Of a stretch of DNA of 64,000 nucleotides, positions 32,396 to 40,626 are shown one piece after another (position 1 is the stretch's first letter; each line of letters begins with the position of its first letter). The translations under genes were made by a program, and so were the position numbers. The notes below the pieces were generated by a model. The model was given only the letters and a program-made list of their open reading frames with translations, ran no database searches and was not told the DNA's origin. Origin of the DNA: Limisalsivibrio acetivorans. GTDB taxonomy: Bacteria; Chrysiogenota; Deferribacteres; Deferribacterales; Geovibrionaceae. The stretch covers positions 264,668 to 328,667 of the forward strand of contig NZ_ATWF01000001.1 in the NCBI RefSeq assembly GCF_000421105.1. Reading direction: 5' to 3'.

Positions 32396-33006
32396 CAAGG
32401 CTTCTCCGGTTTGTTTTCTTCCTCTTCCTCTTCGTTCTTTTCGAGGGGTATTGAATCCGCTGAGAGAGCCTTCTGCTTATTTAGCTCCTCTCCGGGTGCG
32501 GGTATATCCCCAAGTGTTGCTTTCAACTCTTCTATTTCGCTGTTTTTGTCTTCGATCTCTTTGTCTATGGAGGTTATCATGGTGAATTCAGGCTCCACAA
32601 GGTCTGCATCCAGCTTTCCGTCCTTAATGAGTTCAAGGACACGGTTGCCGAGGAGTTTAACCCTTTCCTCTTTCTTCTTGCGGAGTGAGACAACCTCAAG
32701 CTTAACCCGGGTTACCTTGGCGAATCGGAAGATCTCTTCCTTACCTTTGCCGAGGCTGTCCATGAACCAGTCGCCAACCTTTTCACCGGCTGCGGCGGCT
32801 TTGGATGCTGCTGAATCCCCGTCCTCCTTTTTATCCTCTTCGGAGGTCTCCTCTGCGGAATCCTCCTTATCTTTGTCTGCTATATTATCCTCGGGCATGT
32901 GCATGCCCTCTTCATCCGCTCTTATCTCATCTTCATCTATTACAGCTTCTTCCGGCTTCTGTTCCTCTTTCTGAACGTTCTCTTCATTCTTTTTTTCGTT
33001 GTCCAT
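32395..33006 (-). CDS. Acidic coiled-coil protein, unknown function
   Basis: The 203-residue protein starts with a highly acidic, Glu/Lys-rich stretch (about 1-70, EENVQKEEQKPEEAV). A central basic helical part follows (EIFRFAKVTRVKLEVVSLRKKKEERVKLLGNRVLELI), then a predicted coiled coil (SIDKEIEDKNSEIEELKATLG) and an acidic tail. No signal peptide or membrane segment is present. No family is recognised. Its place directly before and overlapping the HDOD gene and after a zinc-ribbon membrane-protein gene suggests a shared regulatory or structural unit. Confidence 0.7.
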   Translation of the reverse strand: MDNEKKNEENVQKEEQKPEEAVIDEDEIRADEEGMHMPEDNIADKDKEDSAEETSEEDKKEDGDSAASKAAAAGEKVGDWFMDSLGKGKEEIFRFAKVTRVKLEVVSLRKKKEERVKLLGNRVLELIKDGKLDADLVEPEFTMITSIDKEIEDKNSEIEELKATLGDIPAPGEELNKQKALSADSIPLEKNEEEEEENKPEKP

Positions 33007-33024
33007 AGCATTCCTCCTGAATTA

Positions 33025-33420
33025 TCAGCGGGTAATTGTTTCTATTCTCATGTGCTGAAAGTAAATGATCCCAAACAGCACAAGGTTTATAAGTATCGAA
33101 AGCACAAGAGCAGTATACATCCAAACGGGGGGCTTTGCCCTCTTTTCTTCTCTTTTACCCGGTGCAAAAGGCGTATCATCTATCCTCATCCAAGGCGTAT
33201 AGCGTGAGCATATACTATCCCCTGACAGGAACCGCCCCTTTTTCACCCCGAGTTTGACATCCTCAACCGCCAGATCGCTTATAACCAGTCCTCCGGCTGT
33301 TCGAATATCATCCTTTCTCATGGTGTAGGGTCTTTTGCACCCCGGGCAGGCGGCCTTTCTGCCCAAAATGACATAAAGGTCTATGCCGCAGTGTTTGCAG
33401 ACAGCCTTTATCCTTCCCAT
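33025..33420 (-). CDS. Zinc-ribbon protein with C-terminal membrane anchor
   Basis: The 131-residue protein has two CxxC knuckles (VCKHCG and ACPGCKRPY) in the first 35 residues, a typical zinc ribbon. A charged middle follows, then one C-terminal hydrophobic helix (VWMYTALVLSILINLVLFGIIYF), so the ribbon should face the cytoplasm. Zinc-ribbon plus single helix proteins of this kind are often found with gliding or polarity systems, but no specific family is assigned. It overlaps ubiX by 13 bp. Confidence 0.72.
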   Translation of the reverse strand: MGRIKAVCKHCGIDLYVILGRKAACPGCKRPYTMRKDDIRTAGGLVISDLAVEDVKLGVKKGRFLSGDSICSRYTPWMRIDDTPFAPGKREEKRAKPPVWMYTALVLSILINLVLFGIIYFQHMRIETITR

Positions 33421-33977
33421 CTGTCAAAAAGCTCATGTTCTATATTGAGTATATCAAATAATTTCCCTGTCATAAAGGAGGCGAGGTCATCTAAATTTTG
33501 GGGATTATGATAAAACCCCGGTGCGGCGGGCATTACAACCGCTCCGGCTCTGGAAAGTTTAAGCAGGTTTTCTAGGTGTATATCGTTCAAAGGGGTTTCC
33601 CGGAACATTACGACAAGATCACGCCGCTCCTTCATGGCCACATCCGCACATCTCTCTATAAGGTTTGAACTGACCCCCGAGGCGATACGCCCCACAGATC
33701 CCATGCTGGCGGGTGCTATGACGTAATGATCAACCTTGAAGGAGCCGCTTGAGACGCTGGCGGCGAAGTCACGATAGTCATAAATCTCTGCATCAAAACG
33801 GTTTTTAAGCCATTCTTCGGAGGCATCCTCACCGGTCTCGAGGCGTATGTTTGTATACCCGTCCGGTGTTACGCAGACATGAAGCTCTGTATCATCCCTG
33901 CGGGAGAGCTCCTCGGCGGTTTTGAGGCCGTAAAGCGCACCGCTCGCTCCGGTTATTCCGAGAAAAACCTTTCGCAA
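33408..33977 (-). CDS. ubiX: Flavin prenyltransferase
   Basis: The 189-residue UbiX-type enzyme makes the prenylated FMN cofactor used by UbiD decarboxylases. GITGASGALYGLKTAEEL is the FMN-binding start, and the middle SSGSFKVDHYVIAPASMGSVGRIASGVSSNLIERCADVAMKE is diagnostic, as is RETPLNDIHLENLLKL. It starts at TTG 33977 with GGAGG upstream. It lies 3 bp after a UbiA-type prenyltransferase gene, so both should serve quinone synthesis. Confidence 0.93.
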   Translation of the reverse strand: MRKVFLGITGASGALYGLKTAEELSRRDDTELHVCVTPDGYTNIRLETGEDASEEWLKNRFDAEIYDYRDFAASVSSGSFKVDHYVIAPASMGSVGRIASGVSSNLIERCADVAMKERRDLVVMFRETPLNDIHLENLLKLSRAGAVVMPAAPGFYHNPQNLDDLASFMTGKLFDILNIEHELFDRWEG

Positions 33978-33980
33978 AAC

Positions 33981-34841
33981 CTAACCTCCGGATATGAAGA
34001 ATACGTCCAGTGCCGTAAAGATGAACACTGTAAGACTAATGTAAGCGTTAAGGTTGAAGAAAGCCATACCGAGTTTGGAAAGATCTTCAGGTTTCAGGAG
34101 CCTGTGTTCGTATACCATGATGGCGCCGGATATGAGGATCCCCGCAAAATATAGCCAACCAAGGCCGAAGTAATACTTTGTATAAAGAAAGAGGAGAAAG
34201 GCCGCCATATGCATTATGCGGGCAAGGATAAGCGAACCCTCAATGCCCAGATAGCGTGGGATCGAGTGGAGTCCCTCTTTACGATCAAAATCGATGTCCT
34301 GACATGCGTAGATGATATCGAAGCCAGCCACCCATGCCATTACACCAAGCCCCAAAAGTACTATTCCGAAGCTAACATCACCGCGAACAGCGACCCATGC
34401 ACCAATGGGAGCAATGCCGAGGGCGACGCCTAGGACGATGTGGCAGAGGGCGGTGAACCTCTTTGTGTAGGAATACAGGATAAATATCAACAACGGTATG
34501 GGTGAGAGTATCAGACAGAGCGGGTTCAGCATCCAGGCGGCAAAGAGGTATACACCGAAGCTTATCACCGTATAGAGCGTTGCCTCACCCATGCTTATCT
34601 TTCCCGAAGGTATATCACGTCCAGCTGTACGGGGATTCTTGGCGTCTATTTTGGCATCTGCAATCCTGTTAAAGCCCATGGCGCCGGAGCGTGCACCGAG
34701 AACGGCTACGCATATCCATACAACGGTCATTACAGATGGGAGCCCGTCCGCAGCAAGGAGCATCCCTGTAAAGGCGAAGGGGAGGGCGAAGAGCGTATGC
34801 TCCACCTTTATCATGTTCAGAAATGTTTTCAGTTTTTCCAT
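33981..34841 (-). CDS. UbiA-family prenyltransferase (quinone biosynthesis)
   Basis: The 286-residue membrane protein has the two aspartate-rich motifs of UbiA enzymes, NRIADAKIDAKNPRTAGRD and DIDFDRKEGLHS, with about eight hydrophobic helices between and around them. It attaches a polyprenyl chain to an aromatic acid in the membrane. With ubiX next to it, it fits the ubiquinone-like (4-hydroxybenzoate) type or the MqnP step of the futalosine menaquinone route; anaerobic context favours the latter. GGAGAC precedes the ATG. Confidence 0.88.
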   Translation of the reverse strand: MEKLKTFLNMIKVEHTLFALPFAFTGMLLAADGLPSVMTVVWICVAVLGARSGAMGFNRIADAKIDAKNPRTAGRDIPSGKISMGEATLYTVISFGVYLFAAWMLNPLCLILSPIPLLIFILYSYTKRFTALCHIVLGVALGIAPIGAWVAVRGDVSFGIVLLGLGVMAWVAGFDIIYACQDIDFDRKEGLHSIPRYLGIEGSLILARIMHMAAFLLFLYTKYYFGLGWLYFAGILISGAIMVYEHRLLKPEDLSKLGMAFFNLNAYISLTVFIFTALDVFFISGG

Positions 34842-34849
34842 AGGTCTCC

Positions 34850-35806
34850 CTATACGTTTTCTAAAACGCTCAGGAGAGCTTCGGCGAAATCATCCGAATC
34901 GTTGAGGCTCTCCGTTCGAACAATATTCATACCACGGTTTTTGAAGTCTGCAAGGTATTCTTCGTCCAGCTCGATGAGAGTTTCGATATGGTCCGAAACG
35001 AAAGATATGGGAACCACGATTATATTGTCGATATTAAGCTCGTAGATCCTTTCCAGCTCCTTGTCCGTCTCCGGTCCCAGCCACTTGACGGGGCCGGTTC
35101 TGCTCTGGAATGCGGCGGAGTATTTCTCCGTCTTAAGAAGCCCTGTGATATATTCTATCTGCTCACGCAAATGGCGTGTATAGACATCCCCCTTCTTAAC
35201 AGTGTATTCGGGGAGTGAGTGTGCGGAGAAGAGTATGTGGCACTCCTGTACAGGCTTGCCCAGTCTTTCGGCTGCTTCCTCTATGCGTTTGACAAGGCAG
35301 ATGTTGTAATCCCTGTTTAGATGCCAGTGGTCTATCCGTTTAAAGTTTCCTTTGAGGTTAACCTTTGGAAGGTGTTCATCGAAGCGCTTGAAACAGAGGC
35401 CGCTGGTTGTATAGGAGGCCTGGGGATACATGGTCATCAGGTATACACGGTTGTATTCCCTGCCGTTCAGTTTCTCCAGAGACTCCTCTATATAGGGGTG
35501 GTAGTAGCACATCCCTATCTCAACATCGAGTTCTTGCCCCTTGGTATTTGCATACAGCTCCTTCAGCTTATTAAGAACGGAGTCCATATGCCTAAGCTGA
35601 GGGGAGGAACCACCCATCTTTTCGTAAAGGGGGGCCACCTTTCTGGAGCGGCTCTTTGCGATTATCCCCGCAAGGATATTCTGGGGGACGGTTCCGATCT
35701 TGAAGTCGATGATAGTCCGGTCTGAAAAGAGGTTTTTAAGGAAGGGGCGGATAGCCTCTATGCTGTCCGGCCCTCCCATATACATGGCAAATAGAAGATC
35801 CTTCAT
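34850..35806 (-). CDS. hemH: Ferrochelatase
   Basis: The 318-residue enzyme inserts iron into a porphyrin. MYMGGPDSIEAIRPFLKNLFSD is the family's N-terminal motif, LFSAHSLPE carries the metal-site histidine, and VVPISFVSDHIETLIELDEEY carries the second acidic/His cluster. ATG 35806 lies 2 bp after the hemE stop and is preferred to TTG 35812, which would overlap it. The order hemE-hemH places two late heme genes together. Confidence 0.92.
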   Translation of the reverse strand: MKDLLFAMYMGGPDSIEAIRPFLKNLFSDRTIIDFKIGTVPQNILAGIIAKSRSRKVAPLYEKMGGSSPQLRHMDSVLNKLKELYANTKGQELDVEIGMCYYHPYIEESLEKLNGREYNRVYLMTMYPQASYTTSGLCFKRFDEHLPKVNLKGNFKRIDHWHLNRDYNICLVKRIEEAAERLGKPVQECHILFSAHSLPEYTVKKGDVYTRHLREQIEYITGLLKTEKYSAAFQSRTGPVKWLGPETDKELERIYELNIDNIIVVPISFVSDHIETLIELDEEYLADFKNRGMNIVRTESLNDSDDFAEALLSVLENV

Positions 35807-35808
35807 TG

Positions 35809-36819
35809 TCAATCAGAGGATTTTACAAGATCCACAAGGTGCTTAACATTCTCAACGGGTGTTTTCGGCATAATGCCGTGGCCGAGGTTGAAGACATGCC
35901 CTTTGATGTTTTTGCCCTCTGCGAGGATCTTTTCTGCGTATTTCGTGATCGTCGCCTTGTCCGCAAAGAGGAGGGCGGGATCCATGTTCCCCTGGAGCGT
36001 GAATTTGCTGTCCAGAGCCTTGTCCGCCTGCTCAAGGGTTATCTTCCAGTCCACTCCGAGGGCGGAGCAGTTAAGCTGTTTGATAACGGGGTAGAATGAG
36101 GAGCTGTCCTTGGCGAAGTATATGAAATGTGCCCCTTCTACGGAGTCCACGACCTGCTTAACATAGGGGTATATGAATTCCTCGTACTCATAGGGGGATA
36201 CGATTCCCGCCCATGTGTCGAACATCTGAACAACGGGGCAGCCGTTCTTGACTTGCTCCTGAAGGTATGCGGCTGTGCTTTCGGCGAGCTTCTCCATGAG
36301 CATGCGGAAAGCCTTCTCCTCATTGTGCATCATCTTTTTAACTTCGAGGAAGTTCTTGGAGCCTTCACCTTCGATCATATAGCATGCAAGGGTGAAGGGT
36401 GCGCCGGAGAAGCCTATGAGCGGAACGTTCAGCTTGCTCACCATAAGCTTGATGGCATCCATGATAAACTTGAGATCCTCCGCCGGGTTAACAACCTTCA
36501 TGCGCTCGGCATCCGCAAGGGTGCGGACGGGGTCTGCTATGTAGGGTGCGGGCTTGAAATCGAGGTTCACACCCATCGGTTCGATGGGTACGAGGATGTC
36601 CGAAAAGAGGATGGCTGAATCAAGGCCGAAGGCCTCGATGGGCTGGAGTGTTACCTCGCAGGCTAGTTCGGGGGTTTTGCAGAGCTCAAGGAAGCTTACC
36701 CTGCTTCTTATCTCACGGTATTCCGCCATATATCTGCCAGCTTGTCTCATGAGCCATATGGGGGGTCTGCCGCTGTTTTGTCCTTCGAGTGTTCTTATTA
36801 GAAGATCGTTAAATGCCAT
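35809..36819 (-). CDS. hemE: Uroporphyrinogen decarboxylase
   Basis: The 336-residue enzyme removes four acetate carboxyls from uroporphyrinogen III. The active-site motif RPPIWLMRQAGRYMAEYRE is near the N-terminus, and GFSGAPFTLACYMIEG and FNLGHGIMPKTPVENVKHLVD fit the family. ATG 36819 is chosen because CGGAG lies nine bases upstream and it gives the usual N-terminus; the frame remains open farther upstream across the promoter. It is the first gene of the hemE-hemH-ubiA-ubiX run. Confidence 0.94.
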   Translation of the reverse strand: MAFNDLLIRTLEGQNSGRPPIWLMRQAGRYMAEYREIRSRVSFLELCKTPELACEVTLQPIEAFGLDSAILFSDILVPIEPMGVNLDFKPAPYIADPVRTLADAERMKVVNPAEDLKFIMDAIKLMVSKLNVPLIGFSGAPFTLACYMIEGEGSKNFLEVKKMMHNEEKAFRMLMEKLAESTAAYLQEQVKNGCPVVQMFDTWAGIVSPYEYEEFIYPYVKQVVDSVEGAHFIYFAKDSSSFYPVIKQLNCSALGVDWKITLEQADKALDSKFTLQGNMDPALLFADKATITKYAEKILAEGKNIKGHVFNLGHGIMPKTPVENVKHLVDLVKSSD

Positions 36820-36850
36820 CTGATTACTCCGAAAATAAATTTGTCCCAGT

Positions 36851-36878
36851 ATTATAGATTGTTCCTGCGGATTTTCAA
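36851..36878 (-). promoter_or_regulatory. Promoter of the hemE operon
   Basis: TTGAAA (36873-36878, minus strand) and a perfect TATAAT (36851-36856) are 16 bp apart, 32 bp from the hemE ATG. It overlaps the oppositely directed serA promoter. Confidence 0.65.
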
Positions 36879-36887
36879 GGATACTAT
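36859..36887 (+). promoter_or_regulatory. Candidate promoter of serA
   Basis: TTGTTC (36859-36864) and TACTAT (36882-36887) are 17 bp apart. The -35 lies within the spacer of the divergent hemE promoter, so the two cannot easily be occupied at once. Confidence 0.45.
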
Positions 36888-36991
36888 TGCTTACTACCAG
36901 CAGTTTTGATAATCTGTCCACTTACTTTCAGTATTTTTGCGGGGAAAAGGAAACTTTCTTAACATTTTTAACTCAGAGGAGAGAAAACTAG

Positions 36992-38614
36992 ATGGCAAAT
37001 TTCGATGTTCTCATCACCGCACACATATCCGAACAGGGTGTGCGAATCCTTGAGGAGAGCGGCGATATCAATGTAGATATCAAAGCGGACATCAACGCCG
37101 AGGATCTTAAGCAGATTATCGGCAACTACGATGCAGTTATAACACGCAGCGGAACCACAGTTACCGAGGATCTGCTTGAGAATCCCGGAAAGCTCAAGAT
37201 AATCGGGCGTGCTGGTGTGGGTCTTGACAACGTTGATATTGAGGCGGCAAGCAAGAAGGGGATCATTGTAATGAATGCCCCCACAGGAAATACCCTCGCC
37301 GCCACAGAGCTTACAATGGGCATGATGCTCGCCGCTGTGCGTAAGATTCCGGCTGCAAACAACTCCGTTAAGCACAAGGAATGGAACCGCAAAAAATTTA
37401 TGGGTATCCAGCTCTACGGAAGAACCCTCGGTATTGTCGGCCTCGGAAGGATAGGCGGAAACGTTGCTATCCGCTCCAAGAGTTTCGGCATGAAGGTCGT
37501 CGCCTTTGACCCCTACATCAAGAAGAGCAGGGCGGAAGGCCTTGGGGTTACCCTTTGTGAGAGCCTGGATGAAGTCCTTGAGCAGGCGGATGTTATCACC
37601 TTCCACACTCCGCTCACCGACGAAACCAAAAACATGATCACAAAAGAGCATATCGACAAGATGAAGGATGATGTCGTTATCGTTAACTGCGCCAGAGGGG
37701 GGATTGTTAACGAGGACGATCTCTACGATTCTGTTAAATCGGGCAAGGTTTTTTCTGCTGCTGTGGATGTGTTTATGAATGAGCCCCTTGGCGATCATAA
37801 ACTTCTTGAGCTTGATAACATATTTGTTACCCCCCATATCGGTGCAAACACAAGCGAAGGTCAGCGGGATGTTGCCATACTTATCTGCGAGCAGATCGAT
37901 AACGCCCTGCACGGACGTTCCTATGAGAATGCCGTTAACATACCTTTTATGAAGTCCCAGCTCAGCATAGAGATGCAGAAATACTTCGAGATGATAGAGC
38001 ACATGGGGCACCTTGTTGCACAGGTTATCAAGGGAAGGGTGGAGAAGATCGAGGTCACCATGGTCGGCTCCAAGTTCGAGGAGGACTTTTTCGAACGTAC
38101 CTTCGATATCCCCTTCAACTATCAGCCCTTCACCGTTGCCGCACTAAGGGGATACCTTGAGCACAGTGTTCGTGAGACAGTCTCATACATAAACGCATCC
38201 TTCATAGCGAAGGACAGGAACATTGATGTTGTGGAGACAAGAACATCCAGCTACGGCAAGTTCAACGATCTTCTCGTTATAAAGGCCACCACAGACAAAG
38301 AGGAGAAGGTTGTCGGAGGAACGGTATTCCCCGACGGTCTCGGCCGTGTGGTTGTCTTCGATGAGTTCTACCTTGATATGGTATCCGAAGGTACATACAT
38401 ATACTTCAAAAACCACGACAAGCCCGGCATCGTCGGAAGGGTTGGTACCGTTCTCGGCGAACACAGCATAAACATCGCAGGCTTCGAGCTCTCCCGTATG
38501 AAGGGGGGAATGGCTGTATCATTCGTATCTGTTGACAACGAGGTCAGCAATGAAGCCCTGAAGGATCTTATTGATGTTGATGGAATCGTGGAAGCGAAGG
38601 TTGTTAAGTTTTGA
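36992..38614 (+). CDS. serA: D-3-phosphoglycerate dehydrogenase
   Basis: The 540-residue enzyme makes the first step of serine synthesis. It is the long three-domain form: catalytic/NAD domain with LGIVGLGRIGGNVA, NCARGGIVNEDDL, EP and TPHIGANTSEG (about 140-300), an intervening ASB domain (about 310-450), and a C-terminal ACT domain (about 465-540, DKPGIVGRVGTVLGEHSINIAGFELSR). The ACT domain usually mediates feedback inhibition by serine. AGAGGAGAG lies upstream of the ATG. yjbQ overlaps its 3' end. Confidence 0.95.
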   Translation: MANFDVLITAHISEQGVRILEESGDINVDIKADINAEDLKQIIGNYDAVITRSGTTVTEDLLENPGKLKIIGRAGVGLDNVDIEAASKKGIIVMNAPTGNTLAATELTMGMMLAAVRKIPAANNSVKHKEWNRKKFMGIQLYGRTLGIVGLGRIGGNVAIRSKSFGMKVVAFDPYIKKSRAEGLGVTLCESLDEVLEQADVITFHTPLTDETKNMITKEHIDKMKDDVVIVNCARGGIVNEDDLYDSVKSGKVFSAAVDVFMNEPLGDHKLLELDNIFVTPHIGANTSEGQRDVAILICEQIDNALHGRSYENAVNIPFMKSQLSIEMQKYFEMIEHMGHLVAQVIKGRVEKIEVTMVGSKFEEDFFERTFDIPFNYQPFTVAALRGYLEHSVRETVSYINASFIAKDRNIDVVETRTSSYGKFNDLLVIKATTDKEEKVVGGTVFPDGLGRVVVFDEFYLDMVSEGTYIYFKNHDKPGIVGRVGTVLGEHSINIAGFELSRMKGGMAVSFVSVDNEVSNEALKDLIDVDGIVEAKVVKF

Positions 38615-39015
38615 CAGAAATAATAGTTCAAACATCCTCACGCTCTCAGCTCATTGATATAACAAAAGAGCTTAAGCGTTTGATAAGAAAGAATGAGTGG
38701 AAGGACGGCCTTTTGGCCGTCTGGACACCGCACACCACAGCGGCGATCACCGTTAATGAGAATGCGGATCCCGATGTGCCCGCCGATATAACATCTTTCC
38801 TGAATAATAAGATCCCGAAAAACTGGGGCTTTTCGCACATGGAAGGGAACTCCGATGCACACATTAAATCAAGCCTTGTGGGTTGCAGTGAGACTATAAT
38901 GGTCGAGGATGGAAAGATGCTCCTTGGAACATGGCAAGGAATCTTCTTCTGCGAGTTTGATGGTCCACGCAACCGGAAGGTGTGGGTAAAGTTTATTTCT
39001 AATATATCTATGTAA
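38611..39015 (+). CDS. YjbQ/UPF0047 family protein
   Basis: The 134-residue protein matches the small YjbQ family: WTPHTTAAITVNENADPDVPADI, HMEGNSDAHIKSSLVGCS and LGTWQGIFFCEFDGPRNRKV. Some members have weak thiamine-phosphate synthase activity, but the physiological role is unclear. The TTG start overlaps the serA stop in TTGA, the same kind of four-base overlap as ATGA. Immediately downstream begins the second hairpin-repeat block. Confidence 0.88.
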   Translation: MTEIIVQTSSRSQLIDITKELKRLIRKNEWKDGLLAVWTPHTTAAITVNENADPDVPADITSFLNNKIPKNWGFSHMEGNSDAHIKSSLVGCSETIMVEDGKMLLGTWQGIFFCEFDGPRNRKVWVKFISNISM

Positions 39016-39278
39016 TTTACCATCCATGGAAATTCCATAGATTAGTAAAGCTAAGATCGCAGGGAACTTTTTAGGGAACAAAGTTCCCCGCACCCCTCAA
39101 AAACCCATTTGAAAGATAATTATTAAGGTTGATAAGCAACAGGCTTCCAAGGATGGAAGCCCTGTAGGCGAAAGGAAGAACAGCTCTGCTGATCTGATGT
39201 AGCCGGAAGTACGAGAGAGCGGGGTTCCCCAGCTCGAACAACAATGGAATTTCCATGGACGGGAAATTCCATAGATTT
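39016..39278. repeat. Hairpin-repeat mosaic, block 2 left part
   Basis: Directly after yjbQ come a half copy of the CATCCATGG unit (39018-39040) and the GGGAAC-AAA-GTTCCC unit (about 39061-39090). The CAGGCTTCC/GGAAGCCCTG hairpin (39140-39164) follows, with the conserved GGCGAAAGGAAGAACAGC tail, and then the ATGGAATTTCC/GGGAAATTCCAT hairpin (39243-39272). The order matches 15075-15298 in block 1. Confidence 0.85.
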
Positions 39279-39722
39279 AATCGGTAGCTTCAACGTTTAC
39301 ACGTAAGAGAAAACAACGTGAGACGTGAAGCGGTTTTTCGTTAAGCAGGTGACTAGTAGCCAATATTCTGTTTAGCTAATAACCCTCTTAATCTTCCCCG
39401 AATGTTTTACAGCCGAATGAACTCTTTTGGAACCGCCCGGAAGTTTTGGCCGCATATGACAGATGAGTTAATATTAAATGTCGAACACTTTAATGTATGA
39501 AGTGCGGTTACACTCCTCAGCATCAGCAAAACTTCAGGTGGAAAAAGAGTGAAATGAGGGCACCGCCATCACTTACGAATTTATGAATATAAATGAGTAA
39601 CAATGGGGGCTGGAAAACCTTGAGGGAAAGGTTTTGCATACTTTTGCGCCAAAAGTATGGCGTGCTTTAGCACGAAACACATAAATTAGTGGCTTATTTC
39701 TAATTAGAGCATGGAAGGAAAA
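39279..39722. repeat. 440-nt structured repeat core, copy 2
   Basis: This copy is nearly identical to 15299-15740. Most differences lie in proposed stems: A to G in AAGCAG keeps a G-U pair with CTGTTT, the outer stem reads CCGCCAT against ATGGGGG (one mismatch), and the terminal stem reads AAATTAG/CTTATTT, with one T-T mismatch that an alternative pairing with CTAATT downstream removes. It is uninterrupted, so it shows the sequence that the IS30 element split in copy 1. No reading frame of note. Confidence 0.82.
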
Positions 39723-39952
39723 GATCGCAAGGAACTTTTTAGGGAACAAAGTTCCCCGCACCCCTCAAAAACTCACATTTTAGATAACTATTAAGGTTGC
39801 TACTCAACAGGCTTTCATGGATGAAAGCCCTGTAGGCGTAGCTGAATTGAGCTTTGCACAATTCACGAAGCCGGAAGTAAGCGGAGCGAAGGCTTTGCTG
39901 AGCGAAGCGGCAATGGAATTTCCATGGATGGTAAATTCCATAGATTAAATTT
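39723..39952. repeat. Hairpin units between core copies 2 and 3
   Basis: It contains the GGAAC...GTTCCC unit (about 39731-39758) and a variant CAGGCTTTC/GAAAGCCCTG hairpin (39808-39832) whose stem differs by a paired T-A exchange. TGAATTG-AGCTTTGCA-CAATTCA follows (about 39842-39866), then ATGGAATTTCC with a mutated partner (39911-39940). Confidence 0.8.
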
Positions 39953-40243
39953 GGAACCGCCCGGAAGTTTTGGCCGTACGTGATAGACGAGGTAATCTTA
40001 AATATTGAATACATTCATGAATGATATGCGGTTACGCTCCTCAGCATCAGCAAAACTTCAGGTGGAAAAAGAGCGAAATGAGGGCACCGCCATCACTTAC
40101 GAATTTATGAATATAAATGAGTAACAATGGGGGCTGGAAAACCTTGAGGGAAAGGTTTTGCATACTTTTGCGCCAAAAGTATGGCGTGCTTTAGCACGAA
40201 ACACATAAATTAGTGGCTAATTTCTAATTAGAGCATGAAAGGA
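39953..40243. repeat. Structured repeat core, copy 3 (5' truncated)
   Basis: It begins at GGAACCGCCCGG, corresponding to about 15447 in copy 1, and runs to the end of the core. The segment inside the AACCGC/GCGGTT stem is diverged, yet a hairpin remains (CATT-CATG-AATG near 40013-40024). The terminal stem is AAATTAG-TGG-CTAATTT, a paired change from AAATAAG-TGA-CTTATTT in copy 1. Confidence 0.8.
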
Positions 40244-40626
40244 AAAGATCGCAGGGAACTTTTTAGGGAACAAAGTTCCCCGCACCCCTCAAAAACCCAT
40301 TTGAAAGATAATTATTAAGGTTGATACGCAACAGGCTTCCATGGATGGAAGCCCTGTAGGCGAAAGGAAGAACAGCTTTGCTGGTCTGACGAAGCCGGAA
40401 GTAAGCGAAGCGACAGGGAAATTCTCAGGATGATGAATTTCCCAAATACATGGATAGGAACAGTCTGGCTTCCAAGGATGGAAGCCCTGTAGGCGAAAGG
40501 AAGAACAGCTTTGCTGGTCTGACGAAGCCGGAAGTAAGCGAAGCGAAGGCTTTGCCGAGCGAAGCGGCAGGGAAATTCTCAGGATGATGAATTTCCCAAA
40601 TTTAATGGTAAATCCCATAGATTAAA
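40244..40626. repeat. Hairpin-repeat mosaic, block 2 right part
   Basis: It holds the GGGAAC-AAA-GTTCCC unit (about 40256-40281) and two tandem CAGGCTTCC-type hairpins (40332-40356 and 40465-40489), each followed by the GAAAGGAAGAACAGC tail. Two GGGAAATTC/GAATTTCCC hairpins follow (about 40416-40443 and 40571-40598). It ends at the stop of the metallo-beta-lactamase-fold gene. Confidence 0.82.

Noticed and set aside
36968..38011. A 347-codon frame antisense to serA, and similarly long antisense frames under nifJ (47613-48563) and the aminotransferase (17616-18335)
   Set aside because: They lie wholly opposite strongly conserved genes and result from codon bias; none has protein-family features.
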